Shown here piece by piece: positions 51,061 to 62,920 of a DNA stretch of 64,000 nucleotides (the stretch's first letter is position 1; every line of letters begins with the position of its first letter). Source of the stretch: Eumeta japonica. Its lineage: Eukaryota; Arthropoda; Insecta; Lepidoptera; Psychidae. The translations under genes and the position numbers were made by a program. Below the pieces are notes generated by a model, which ran no database searches, was not told the DNA's origin, and saw only the letters and a list, made by a program, of their open reading frames with translations. The DNA lies in NCBI GenBank assembly GCA_005406025.1, contig BGZK01000710.1, forward strand, positions 124,001-188,000, in the 5' to 3' direction.

Positions 51061-52629
51061 CGTAAATTTTACTACTTTAATTTCGTTATTGTAGATGTCT
51101 CTTATTAACTCTCATGCAATATTACAACGAATTGCTAATTTGTTCCTAATTTTAGTTACATGACGAACAGACAATAAAGTACTAAATGAAATTAAGTTTT
51201 ACTTTTAATAAGGCTTTATAGTAACTAATGGTACAAAATGTTAAAATTCCTTAAATTAAAGTTATCGGCGCATCTCTTAGTGATCGTTTAATTTCTTAAC
51301 GATTTGAGCGATTGTGGTTGCACAATATATTTGGTTCTTCGAAAAGATGATTCATTGCAATAATATTATCTTATAGGTGGCTCTGCATTCAAATTATTAT
51401 CAAATTTAGTATTTAAAAAAAATTTCATATTCAGAATATATGTTAGTTTAGGACGAACACCGAAAATCAGAAAATTTGGATGTAATAGGTGGTGTTATGA
51501 TGAAGTTTATAACGAATCATATTTTTATTGATGCGTAATTATTTTTAAAACAGTATTTATTCAACAAAAAACAATTTCGGATAGAATTTATAAAATATTA
51601 AATAGATAATTATATAGGACAACTGGAGATTCTTTTCAAACAAGATAAAAAGAGCATATTTAGGCCTATAAAAACAATATAGTAGATATAACTAATTTTG
51701 CTAAACATTTAATAGAAACCGGTCAATATTTAATAACGATCACAATTCAATATTTTGAAATTTTAAAACATAAAAACAGTAATAATACACACAATGACCA
51801 AATTAATATTTGTAAATCGGCGTTGTTGGATGCTTACCTGTAACTATTTGGGCAACGGTTTAGTGATAGTTACTCTATGACGATTGACAAGCGTGTCTAT
51901 TAGTGATTGTCTGTGACTGCTGGTGAAGGGGTGGTTGCATGGCTTTACGTCACGTGAAGTGGTTGAGAGAGTATCTGTTGGTAGTTTTGACACTCCTGAT
52001 ACTCTGGTAGATTGTGATTGTTAGCATTCTCTTGAGAATGGCTGATCTGACACGAAACGTAGGTAGAAATGTCATTACAATTATTCAGCGGATTAAAGTA
52101 AATAAAATTGCTTGCTTTGCTTGCACTTGCTTAGATGTTCGATATTTGTCAATCCTCTCGAATTGATATTCAATTCTTTGGAAGGATTCGTGGAAGAACA
52201 TATTCGTGGGTCAGAAGTCGTGCATGTTGAGTGATAACACATGTTACAGGCAAGCCTTTAATTTATGATTTCTGTGCATTGTCATTTCATACAATAGAAA
52301 CACAAAAATATGCGTTTATATACCAAAATGACTGAATTTTTTAGTCGCTCAGAATGTGCAAAAAATAAGTATACCTATTGCAAAGAGCATAGCTACTCGT
52401 ATGTCTGCCGGGCTATCTGACTACACGATGGCCGAATGGTTACGTGGGCACTGAAGCAACATCCTACTCATGGTGTTAGGATTCTGTATACTGCAATAAC
52501 GTAAACATGTACAACATTTTATTTTTACGCATATAATTGTATGCTTCGAAGTGATTAAATAAAATAGTCACCATTATGATTATGCTTAAATAAAAATCAT
52601 AACTTATGCTCGAAGTAGCGAGCGAGTAA
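51061..52629. other. Non-coding stretch
   Basis: No gene, RNA or repeat is recognised. Confidence 0.4.
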
Positions 52630-53290
52630 CGGCTAGTTTTATAGCAATAAGTCGTGCAGGGGGGGGGCGCCGGCTCGCACGGCAGAAATAAAGTGCCTGA
52701 CGATTGAACATGATTTTTTATTCAATGCCCGGAGCGGGCGCGAAACGGCTACGGACGGAATAAAATTAATGCAAATGAAATGTTTAAAGTTTTCGTGTTC
52801 TTCCTTATGTGCCAATATAAATTAATCATCCATGATATTTATGAGTGCTTATAGTGTCTATTAAAGAAGTTTTGATGGCACAAAAACGACAGTTTATTTG
52901 CCGGAGACAAGAAAATAAAAGCGCAATTTCAAAAATAAATATTCATCGTAATCTAGCGATTTAGTTTATTTTTGAGAATTTCACGAAAAGCCTGCAAAAC
53001 GACTGCTAAATAAAATAGGCGCGTGACAGGAATGGGACACGTCGCGCTTTCGGCCGCGGCCGGGCCCCGGGGGCGCGGCCGATAAATACGAGCTAACGGC
53101 TCTTACCGGCGTTTCATGTATTATTTAAAACCGACCTATAGACTGCCTTTTAATGCAAATTTAAACGGATTAATGAAAAAATAATACCATAGTAAATGAT
53201 ATTAGAGCAGGCCATAAAGGCGTATGCGCTCGCAATAATCGTAATTGCAACAATTGCAATAGCCGTATCTCAACTTCTTTAATTGTTATA
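52630..53290. other. Repeat-free region with GC islands and octamer sites
   Basis: GC-rich patches (52655-52690, 52725-52755, 53035-53100) alternate with AT-rich homeodomain-type sequence. The POU octamer ATGCAAAT occurs twice in the same orientation, at 52769-52776 and 53153-53160, each directly preceded by TA or TTA. ATTA cores are frequent. I infer a possible cis-regulatory block from composition. No direct evidence of function exists in the sequence. Confidence 0.3.
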
Positions 53291-53734
53291 CATATTTTTT
53301 ATTTTTGAAAATAGTTGAAAACTGAGATTTTTCCCAGTCAAGTAATGTGTTTTATTAATTTTTTTTATTCAATTTTAAAACGATCATTTACAATAGTCTA
53401 TTCAAATTTTGAATAATTAGTTTTTTGCTATGTTTTTTACGCTTTGCAACGTTCTGTTCGCGCGCATGCCTTCCAAGAGCGAAGTACAGCAATAAAATGC
53501 TTGCATTCCCGTTCAAACCTGGGTAGCGACAATAAAATGTAAATAAATTTTTTTTAAGCCATTATTATTAAAAATGTTCACTTTGTCATTCAGTAGTTTG
53601 GTATTAAGCATTACTTATTTACTTTTAAATATCTTTGATCGGTAGTTATTCATTACCTATTATAAATAATTTATTATCTTTCATTTTTAACCGACTTACA
53701 TACAGAATGAAAAAAGGAGGTTCAAAATTTATTT

Positions 53735-53866
53735 GTATACACATGCACGCACGCACGCATCCACACAAGCATGCACTCATGTACACATCACGCATGCACG
53801 CACGCACGTACACATCCACGCATGCACGCATGCACGTACGCATCCACGCATGCATGCACACATACC
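53735..53866 (+). repeat. Imperfect (ACGC/ATGC) microsatellite
   Basis: Runs of cacgcacgcacg and catgcacgcatg interrupted by tccacg and tacaca make up about 130 bases. The open frames across it on both strands are translations of this repeat. Confidence 0.9.
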
Positions 53867-54879
53867 CAAATATATATTTAATTCCATTTCAATTATAATA
53901 CTATTTACCTGCATCACTTTATCTACTTTGACATATTTTTTGAAAATGAACGACAAATCTTAACACAGACTAAACAAACGAAAAATAATCAATCCAAGAA
54001 ACAAAAATATGTAGTATAGAATACGTCGAGAAATAATTTCGAGTCCCTTTCTGTTTTATTTTTGTTTTAATACGAAAGAAAATGTTCTTCTGGCATATTT
54101 CTTAAGCTTTAAAAACAAAAAACAACTAAATAATTTCATTAGAACCCCTATTGTATTAGAAAAAAAAATTAATTACTTACTGCGAAAAACTATCAAAAAA
54201 AAAATACGTAATACATATCACAAAACGACTGATGACGAAGTAAAAAAATTTAGAATAAATTAATAAAAAAAAATTTAGCTCTTTATAGGCGTAAAACAAG
54301 TAAAGAATTTTTGAAGCGCGAAGTCCATTCTATCCTATCAAGTAAGAGATAGTTGTATCATACTTTGAGATGTGAATGAGGTTGTACCTAGTTATCGATT
54401 AGACGCGAAAAACATATCGTTGTAAAGTTTTAAAAATATGAAAAATAAAGAGTTTTCTTATGAAAAGACTTTAACTATGAAATCTAACTATGAAATGAAT
54501 CCAGTCCTCACACTAGGATTCTTGTGTCGTCGATAACTAGGCATTTCAAATAGAAATAAGTTTACATGCATTATTTAAACAGGTATGACATATTATTCTT
54601 AGCCTTACAATATATACATATAGATACACATATAGGCACACACTCATACATATACATAAACTTAACATACATATAAATGTGCATACACATAAACGTATGT
54701 CTACACAATCTCACTCTTTTCATCTATAATGTAGTTATAATAACAAACTAAATAAGTACAAATTTATGGTGGATGTAATGTTTATCCTTGTTTTGGATAT
54801 TGTGATTTTTGTTAATATTTGATTCATGTTGTGTAACATCTCTTCATGCTAAGTAAGGCAGTAAGACATCAAGACAGAA
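53867..54879. other. AT-rich non-coding stretch
   Basis: No gene is seen. 54605-54705 is AC/AT-rich low complexity (atacatatagatacacatat). Confidence 0.4.
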
Positions 54880-55280
54880 ATTAAGTAAGTACTTAGGTCT
54901 GTTTCACAGGGCATCGACCTATCCTTCTAGTTTTTTTGTAACAAGCCATTTTTTAATTAAACCTTTACTTTTTATTCTCGATTTGTTTAAAAGATTAGGA
55001 CATTAATTTATGTTTCTATATACAATGAGTCGAAAATAACGAAAAGTTCTCAACGCAAATGAACAAGTTGCTGTCGGTACTGGTCGTTTAAGCGGTCTTT
55101 GTATTCTATCTGTTATTACATCAATCGTGTCCTTTGCAGTTTTGTGAAATTTCGAGGTCATGTACATAATAAACAGTTGTCGTACATTGAAGATATCAGT
55201 TTTTTTATACATCATTTCGGTCGGATATAGTTGGTTTGTTGAAAATAATTTCCAATATACCTCTTTGTACGACAATAAAA
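54880..55280 (-). pseudogene. Non-LTR RT C-terminal tail (Jockey/CR1-like)
   Basis: The minus-strand frame reads YKEVYWKLFSTNQLYPTEMM, YKKTDIFNVRQLFIMYMTSK, KFHKT and then YRNIN followed by IKKWLVTKKLEG after a stop. These match the end of insect CR1/Jockey-like proteins ('…LYEKLEIFNVRQLF…LRFHK…YNKIN…VKEWL…L'). Only the C-terminus and a 3' UTR (to about 54720) remain. It may be the same clade as the relic at 28080-30470. Confidence 0.7.
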
Positions 55281-56569
55281 AAGAAATTATTTAGAAATTA
55301 AATAGATTATTGTTTACGCCGTGTTCTCCAAATTAAATGCAGTGGCAATAGCCCCATTCCTTACACTCGCAATCAAATTTGTTCCTACCCGCACTCACTG
55401 TCTTCTGTATATCGAACGTGAATGTAACCGCAAATCACTCATTATATTATGTGCTATAATTATTCACTTATTATTTTTGTGAACCGCAATTGTATTCTAC
55501 GTGTTCGGTGTAAAACCAGCACAGACGCGCAGTCGTGCTCGAAACCACGGAGACATCACACAGAAGAGTGAGTTCCTCTCTATTCCATCCCTTTGATTTG
55601 CCACCGTGCGAAGTTTCGACGATAGGGTGAATAGGAGAACTCCGATCAGGAATCAGCGCATTCAATTATAATGTTAATGACTGTTTGAAAATTCAACAAA
55701 AATTCAGCTCAAAATGAAATATTCAGTTATTTTTAATTTTAAAACTATAATAGTAGCGTAGGGATACACTAATTGATGTAATATTGAAAATAACTCATAA
55801 ATTATGAAATAAATATTTCGCTGCAAAAAAAATGGTTGTATGCAGCTTTGGTTAATATACATATTTTAAAAGACATCGACTGTTGTGATTTTACAATCAT
55901 ATAAATCATATAATCTAAGGACAAACTCTCTTACGAAAAAAAAAGTTAGAACAGTTAATAATTTTGCAAACGAATGAACTAGTATGCCTTTCTCTATGAT
56001 CCAAATTCAAAAATGACGTATTACACTACCTCGTAGTTATACAATGTACAGACAGTCGATTTGCTTTGGAATTTTTGCTTTTCTCTGTTTCTTTTTCTCA
56101 GTAAAAAGTAAACCATCAGATTCCGTATTTTTTTTCTAAACGTCTCCTCAAATTTGTAAGGAAAGACTCTACTTTGTAAGAGGTCCCAGAAAAGAAGTAA
56201 AACTCACTTAGATTTTAAAGATTTATTTCTCATCAAGAACATAAACAAGGAATCGAAAATTATCTGTATAGTGTATGTAAAAGACAAAGATATTGCAAAC
56301 ATGGGAAAGCTGAGGGAGATTTCAACAGTAAAAGAAAAATAATGAACCGCAGCTAAATCATAATTTAGCCCTAAAGGAGGAGGCAGGTACAGCACATAAC
56401 TCTCATAATAATTAAATACATAAGAACTGAAAATGTTTATAGCTATAATAGTATAATAGCTTCAACTTTTGCGTTAAAAGAGGATTTATTAGTACTATAT
56501 TTATATACTGTACGACTATATGTTTGTGAAAATGTGTATATTTTAAGGAAGGTTTTTAGCAAACGTATA
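55281..56569. other. Non-coding stretch
   Basis: No gene is recognised. Minus frames at 55471-55665 and 56204-56395 lack support. Confidence 0.4.
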
Positions 56570-57035
56570 AAATATCATTGATACACTCGTATCTGTAGAG
56601 AGAGTCGTAAAATAAGCATTTCATCACTCGTTAATCGATAAAAATGCATTTACTTGAGTTTATAATCGATATATCAAACTGTGTTTTAGATATCCATTAG
56701 GCATGCTACTCTGTTATAAATTTCTTTTGTGTCTCTTTTTTTAACACCATAATACAATAATTTTATGCGAAAATAAAATCTTCAATCATCACTGGAATCC
56801 CAAACCGAAAACTCCACAATTTGAATTATTCGCAGAATTTAAATGAAATACAGTGTGGTTTTGATGCTTTTCAAATTTTGGAAATTATTTTAAAACATTC
56901 TCACGTTCCCGCCTGGAGCATTTCTGGTAGATTTTCTGGAAAGTACATAATTGTAAAAATGCGGCGTTCACGACTTATCGAGCTTGAAAAACGTGTTAGG
57001 TATTGTGTCGTCATCGCCGTTTGTCATTAAAAGAT
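56570..57035 (+). repeat. Duplicated segment, copy 1
   Basis: It aligns by eye with 63160-63600 in the same orientation. The best block is taatacaat-attttatgc followed by aaaataaaa, ggaatccca and then 'gaattattcgcagaatttaa' (identical in both) and cccgcctgg-gcatttctg. Divergence is moderate with small indels. Copy 1 ends about 110 bp beyond the cecropin stop codon. Confidence 0.65.
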
Positions 57036-57145
57036 CATTAATATGTCCGTTCCGATGATACTCAACTATATTTTAGTCAATAACGCATGTCTTACATTTT
57101 CAACGACTACAGCCTACAACCACCCTGAGCTGTCCAAAAGGACGA

Positions 57146-58836
57146 TTAGTTTGACCGCATGTCGATATTCTCGTGTAAATCTTTCTTCGCCAGGTCGAGT
57201 ACCCTTTTCCAATCATCTTTCTCTAAATCTTTGGTCTTCCTCAATACGTCAATCGCGGGGCCTGCGCTGATTAGGGCGTTTCGGATGCGTTGGCCTAAAT
57301 GCTCCTGCAAGAAACAACGTCACTTATTAAAATTAGAATAACACACCGAGTGACGCCAATCTCGGCGATAAAACAATGGTTTTTCATACATAACATTAAA
57401 CAGATCATTTTAGTAGGTCGACCTCATCATTTGACACAATATACCAAGGGAGTAAAATTAGGGCATTGCTTTAAATTTTTGTACTGTCGGTTGTTCTTAC
57501 CGATAAGTATGAATCGATCGAAGTATGACCTGATGGGCAAGCAGAGAATGAATGCAGCATTGATATTACATCCAGGTTGATAAAAAGAAGGAATAAGACG
57601 CAGCATTTGGAAAAAAGGAAAGAGTTTTTAGTGTTCGAAATTACATGCAATTCGATTCCGTTTTCTTTCAATTACGACCCCTAGCTTACGTAACTTATCC
57701 GATCTATGAGGTCTATAATGATTTGGACCCCCCTCATTCCGTCTGCGGATGCCTATGTCATCAGATCATACATTCTAGAGCTTCCTCCAGGCTTACCAGG
57801 CCTTAAAGGTGATGCGTGAAGGCTTAAATATATTAAAATGTGATGGGTGTTGAAAGCGTTTCTTTAATTTGTTTTCTCGGCGTAACTGATCTGTGCTTTA
57901 TAAAATAAAATCTATTCGTCTATAGCTGACTAAATGGTTTCATATTAAGTAACTACCCATTTTTGCGTTATTTGCGATTTTGTCCATTTGTTATTCGTCG
58001 GCTATGAGTGCACTCGTTCGTATAATGAATTGATTAGATGGCAGGAAAAAAGTGTTCTAATCCTGGCAAATATTTTAGTAGAGAAACACATGTCTTTAAT
58101 AGGGACTGAAGGGTTTTTCATTTTTTACAAATAATAGTCTGGATTAGGTAATGCCTTTCAAAATGCTTTTACGATAGTAACATTTAAGTAATACTTTCAC
58201 ATATTATATCAATAATTTACGCATTTCTTTGAAGTAGATATTTTGATATTTGAAACATATTTTTACAGCTAATTTTATAAAGTGTAATAATAAAATAAAT
58301 ATTGAACAATTATAATGCTAAAAAAACTAAATTGAAATAGTGTGGATAAAAGTCATAAAAGAATTAGAGTGAACAATGACAAGAGAGTTCGATTTAAAAG
58401 TAAGTGGCCAATCTTTAAGACTTGGACTTTTGAACATATACATTCATGTTACATTCAGTTTAACAAATTTCAAACTGCAATTAACTCCTTAAAGTACATT
58501 TTCTCAACTTTCATTATAATTTATGTAGGTTTTAAATACGTATATTGTAATAATTGGGGTATAATCATGAAACAAATTGAATAATGAATAACTTATGGTG
58601 TCTGATTAGTAATTATAGAATCGAAGTTTCTATTATATGGCTCACGCTACGTTCACACATAATAAACTAAACAAAAAATTAATAACTACATTTAAACTAA
58701 ACATAAGTTTGAGAATTTGAAAGAAAAATAGACTTACAAGCTTCTTCCAAAAGTTCTCTGGTCGCGGCGCAGAGGAGACGGCCGGTAGCGTCAGCAGACA
58801 CAGCGCCGCGGCGGCGAGGTACCAGCAGAGCCTCAT
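57146..58836 (-). CDS. Cecropin D-like antimicrobial peptide precursor, two exons, with C-terminal extension
   Basis: Exon 1 is 58836-58738 and exon 2 is 57304-57146, giving 85 residues and a stop. Residues 1-22 form a signal peptide (MRLCWYLAAAALCLLTL…VSS). Residues 23-26, APRP, form X-Pro dipeptides of the kind removed stepwise from cecropin precursors. The predicted mature peptide starts ENFWKKL, and exon 2 continues EHLGQRIRNALISAGPAIDV, with the Gly48-Pro49 hinge between two amphipathic helices. This closely follows lepidopteran cecropin D. The intron has donor gtaagt, branch-like ctaat and acceptor gtttcttgcag, is 1,433 bp, and interrupts the codon series after KKL, the classical cecropin position, in phase 0. 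Cecropins are secreted by fat body and haemocytes and permeabilise bacterial membranes. Unusual here: mature cecropins end at about 35-40 residues, often amidated, whereas this frame runs on through residues 61-85 (EKDDWKRVLDLAKKDLHENI…), giving about 59 residues. No frame damage is visible. Confidence 0.9.
57305..58737 (-). other. Intron of the cecropin-like gene
   Basis: It is bounded by GT (58737-58736) and AG (57306-57305). A pyrimidine-rich acceptor tract (gttgtttcttgcag) follows a ctaat branch-point-like motif about 30 nt upstream. The interior is AT-rich, and no nested gene or repeat was recognised. Confidence 0.85.
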
Positions 58837-58927
58837 GGCAGCGGCGGGACGGGCGGATGTACGTCTTGAGGCTGTCGAGGTCTCGGAGAGACTGCGGGAA
58901 CGATTCGGGCCAGAGGTGTTTAGTAAC

Positions 58928-58934
58928 TATATAT
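58928..58934 (-). promoter_or_regulatory. TATA box of the cecropin-like gene
   Basis: TATATA on the minus strand, about 92 nt upstream of the ATG. This predicts transcription starting near 58900 and a short 5' UTR of about 60-70 nt. Confidence 0.6.
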
Positions 58935-58951
58935 GCGCCGACGCATGCTCT

Positions 58952-58962
58952 GGGAGATTCCC
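58952..58962 (-). promoter_or_regulatory. Rel/NF-kappaB site upstream of the cecropin-like gene
   Basis: GGGAATCTCCC fits the insect Relish/Rel consensus GGGRAYYYYY exactly and lies about 18 bp upstream of the TATA box. Such sites drive immune induction of cecropin genes. A GATA-like cgatag lies a little further upstream (about 58982-58987). Confidence 0.65.
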
Positions 58963-59298
58963 GCGCGTAGTTATTACCGGCTATCGTTAGAACCGGAATA
59001 CAGAGTACTGTTTTTTATTTACTCACTTCACTTGAAGTTACCTTTACGTCTTTTTTTAAATTTATTTCGTGCCAAAATTTTCATTTCAACGTACAAGACG
59101 TACGTAAACTTAGAATAATAATCGCAAAAAACCTCCATACAATTTATAAAAACCGGTTATTTACATTACTTAGTCCTTGGACACACATGCCAAACATTAT
59201 AACACCATTTGATAATTCGATGTACGTCTAGTATGGACGAAAGCTTTGTAACATAACGCTGTCCGTGGCATGAAACGTAAAACTTTATTACAAAAGAT

Positions 59299-60058
59299 TA
59301 AAAAAATCGACCAAGAGCATGTCGGACCATAGTCAGTGTAGGGTTCCGAAGCCGTTACTACTAAGAAATGCACTACAGATGAAAAAAACTACCTTGTTAC
59401 AATTTTCCCCATATTTCCTGCACATAATAAGTATAAGCGGTTGAGTCACTTATAACTAGAGAAACAAGTAGGTATGACTACTTTTTTCTCTATTATTCTT
59501 AAAAGAGTGTAAACTATAAAACACCAGCAAAAAAGGGTATCTTCAAGGCACTTACGTCCTTTTGTTGATAAGCGCAGTTTTAAGGAAATAACTCAAAAAC
59601 TGTATATACGATTACGTTCACAATAAATTTTAGTTGAAAGTATTTATTAAATTTTATCTTCGTAAATCTTTCCATATTTTTTGGACATACGGTTTAAAAA
59701 CTGCAGGGGAGGAAACAATTTACGCCATTTTCGCTTTCCGCGAAAATATTCACTTAATTAAAAAAAATGCTTGGAAACTTTATAGCGTTTTTAAAAGAAC
59801 TGTCAAAATAAGTACACGTTGATGTTTGTTGAAAAAAAACCTTTCAGCTTCTGTTACTTGTGTGGAGTGCCCCCCTTAAAAATATTTCTTTTTGTTATTT
59901 AGCTACTAAGTTAAATATTAGCTACTACAAGACACTATGGATACTATAAATTTCGAAAATATACATCCTGTAGTTTTTGAATAAAGTGCTTGTGACATAT
60001 GGATGGATGGACATGACGAAATTTTGAGGATCTCCTTTTTGCCATATTGGCTCGGAAC
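59299..60058 (+). repeat. Dispersed lepidopteran-type repeat, copy C
   Basis: Head is aaaaatcgaccaagagcatg and gtcggaccat…gtagggttccg. Interior blocks are shared with copies A and B (cttacgtccttttgttgata, agcttctgttacttg…gagtgccccccttaaa, ttattcaaaaa complement). Tail is gacatgacgaaattttgagg…tttgccatattggctcgg. No coding capacity. Confidence 0.75.
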
Positions 60059-61540
60059 TAACAAGAAAGTATGTATAGTAGACACAAATTACACATGCGC
60101 TTTATGATTTTATGTGAATTTTGGTTTTGCCGTTTTTCTTATCGTTTTAATCCCTATTCTTATAGTGCATCAATAGTTTAATTTTAGATTGGGAAATTAA
60201 TGTTTCTACTCTTAAATAATGAAACGGTATGACTAACTTTGCTCACATATTTCTTAGAAGAGCTGTTTGTTGATAAACAAAGTGATGGCATACGTCATAA
60301 TTATTTATTTACTACGTTCGATATTCGTCTAGTTTTTCTTCATAGAATGCTTGTATTTGTTTCTACTACTGTCAATTATCATGTGAATGCTTTTTCAGTT
60401 TGCTCACAATCACAAGATTGATACTATACTCATCGTATTTTTGTTGACATAAGCATTTTGACATAATTTACCTTACTGATTTTAGTTAGGTTGAATGTAC
60501 ATTTTCTGTTTTATGCAATGTTTGCCTTTAATACTAACTCATGCACGCATCTCACTTCCATGTGTCTCATAAATGGCAGATCTCACGATCAACTCCTGAA
60601 CTATACGATTCGCCCTAAAACTATTAATAAATCGGCAGTCGCGCTTCTTTGAAATAGTGTTTCATCGTGAATATTTGCGGGCGGGTAAACGTTACACCAA
60701 AAACAATGTTATCACAAAACCGCAAACCAGAATACACACTATTAGGCGTATAAAGTGACTAATTAAAATTATCCATGTAAATGAAACACCATGTTTGCCT
60801 GTCTGCCTGAGGACCTCTCTGTTTACGTGCTTATGACCACTCGTTCGAGTTTCCCGATCCTTCTTCACTATTTGAACACATTAATTGGACAGGTTTGAGT
60901 ATTCATTTAGTTACGAGAGGGAAACTAAAGTATTAGCAAAAATAAGGAAAATTACGGCATTTTGTTTCTTCGACTATTACAGATCTTTTATACCATAAAA
61001 TAAAAACTGTAAACATACTATGTGGCGTCCTACGCAAGTTACGTATATAGTCAAAAAGAATTATAAATATTTATTTTAATGTTCATTTGTTCACTAACCT
61101 GACTAATTGAGAATGATGGAAAAAAAGGAAAGAATTAAAAAGGAGAGATAAAGACGAAGATAAGGGAGAGGACAAGATGTTGATTGAAAGCGAAACTGAA
61201 AGGAGGGTTAGCGTGAGATGAAAAGGGAATGGGTTTGAAATTAGGAAAGGTAAAAAGGAATTGGTAAAGAGATGAGTATCAAACTGTTTTGTTGTCAGTG
61301 CACAGTGAGCAGAATTAAAAACATAGTTTACTGTTGTCACCCTTGTGCTGGGGCACCCCGACATCAACTCTTGCCTCTAGACCGCATCCAACAACTGCAC
61401 TTAAAATCGTTCGGAAACTTTTAGTATCCGGTAAACTCGTCCAGTTAGCTTTACGAAGAGACGTAGTATCCTTGTGGATGCTCTAACGCTTGTACTATAT
61501 GGAGTGAAGTACACTTAAAGTCTATTCAATCAGATTGTTA
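60059..61540. other. Non-coding stretch
   Basis: No gene is seen. A purine-rich tract occupies about 61110-61280 on the plus strand. The 94-codon minus frame there is its low-complexity translation. Confidence 0.4.
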
Positions 61541-61850
61541 CAGCTGTTTTCCGTCATTATTCCACTCGCCGGAAATACCATCAGTGCCTGGCTGGCATTC
61601 TAATACCGTATGCATCATGCGCGATTTTCTGCCAGTTATGGTGAGGTTTTGGAATGACTTAACATCGGCGACCTACTCAGTGGACTACGACAGGGAGATC
61701 TTCAAGAATAAAACGTATTCTCTTTGTGAGGCAGGTAACGCATTAGAGACTCCTCTGAAGTTGTGAGCGTCCACGGGTCCAAGGGCGTCGGTGGTCATCT
61801 ACTTCCTGGTGAACACACGCTCGTTTGTCCCTTAAAAATCTCATAAAAAA
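61540..61850 (+). pseudogene. Non-LTR RT C-terminal tail
   Basis: The plus frame 61584-61766 ends with DFLPVMVRFWNDLTSATYSV and DYDREIFKNK. It corresponds to the C-terminal 'FLPRT(V/A)RLWN(S/E)LP…YD…FK…NR' block of insect non-LTR RTs. Upstream, in another frame, TAVFRHYSTRRKY fits the preceding part. The following sequence resembles the usual 3' UTR. Truncated and frameshifted. Confidence 0.6.
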
Positions 61851-62844
61851 CAGCAGCGCACCAACTCCGCAGCAAAATTTTGATTATTACAAATTATTCT
61901 TCATGTATTTGCCAACCATAACAAAAAGATATCCAGAAAAAAGGTTTAATATTTGTGTGTAGTATGCGATAGCTGACTGACTATTTGAAATGTGCTTGGA
62001 CAATAGGGTATCTGATTGATATTGAAAATATTTTTTTGGTAAATGTATAAGCCGAATAAATATGATAACAAAAATCAAATGAAAATGAAAAATGATTAAG
62101 AAACAACGAATTGTAAAATCCATTAAACTTTCTTTGCCATTCTTTTCTTGTGAAACGGCGTTTACCATGTATTTTATATGTCACCATTACACAGTGATGT
62201 CGTATATTTCTTAGTGTTCTTAAGTCTAATTTTTTATTTAAAACCACACATAGTTTGGCATTCGTTTTAATTAATTAATAAACAATCTTACTAATTTCCC
62301 AAATAAAATAAATATAGAATAGTTCCAAAAAATGAACGACATCCATAACATTAACACTAGACATAAAAACAATCTTGCCGCTCATAAGACCCGCCTAAAC
62401 AAAGTTAGCAAACCATTTAAGGGACAATATGTACACTAATCCCAGCTAAAATTCGAAATCTTTCATTTTGTGATTTTAAATTTTTCGTTAAATAGGAGAT
62501 ATATGGCGAGTGCTATTACAACGTGTTTGAATGTCTTAACAAGATAAATCCTTGGTGTTAAACTCCTCGGCTAACAGATTATTCAATACTTGTATCGATG
62601 AGCAAAAAAACCTTTGAATTTCCTGCTCATTCTTCTGAAGGTGAATCAGCATTAGGAACGAATGGTAATGTTAATGTCGAAAATGTGTTAATGACGTATT
62701 TAAAGTGCAATTATGTTACCAAGGAAATAATGTTACTTTTGATTTGATTTGATAAACAAAGACAGAAGTTGTCTTTGATTTTGGATTGTCTTTGTTGATT
62801 CGTTGATTGTCTTTTCTCGTATTTGAACTTTTAAACATATTAAT
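61851..62844. other. AT-rich non-coding stretch
   Basis: No gene, RNA or recognisable repeat is seen. Confidence 0.4.
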
Positions 62845-62920
62845 GGAACTCGAATCGGATTGAGAGCGGGAATAAAATCGAAATGTATAGTGCATATAAC
62901 AGATAAAGGGAATCCACGCA
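62845..62920 (+). repeat. Possible short fragment of the purine-rich repeat
   Basis: 'ggaactcgaatcggattgag' then agcgggaataaaatcgaaa and aatccacgc resembles the degenerate blocks and tail at 8405-8715, but it is only about 75 bases long. Confidence 0.35.

Noticed and set aside
53513..53530. gttcaaacctgggta, B-box-like string
   Set aside because: No A box at suitable distance and no tRNA fold.
53635..53963. Overlapping His/Ala/Arg-rich open frames on both strands
   Set aside because: They come from the ACGC/ATGC microsatellite.
57043..57341. Two plus-strand open frames
   Set aside because: Shadows on the strand opposite the cecropin exon 2; no independent support.
61083..61367. 94-codon minus-strand Ser/Leu/Phe-rich open frame with a leader-like look
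   Set aside because: Translation of the complement of a purine-rich tract. Composition explains the frame.
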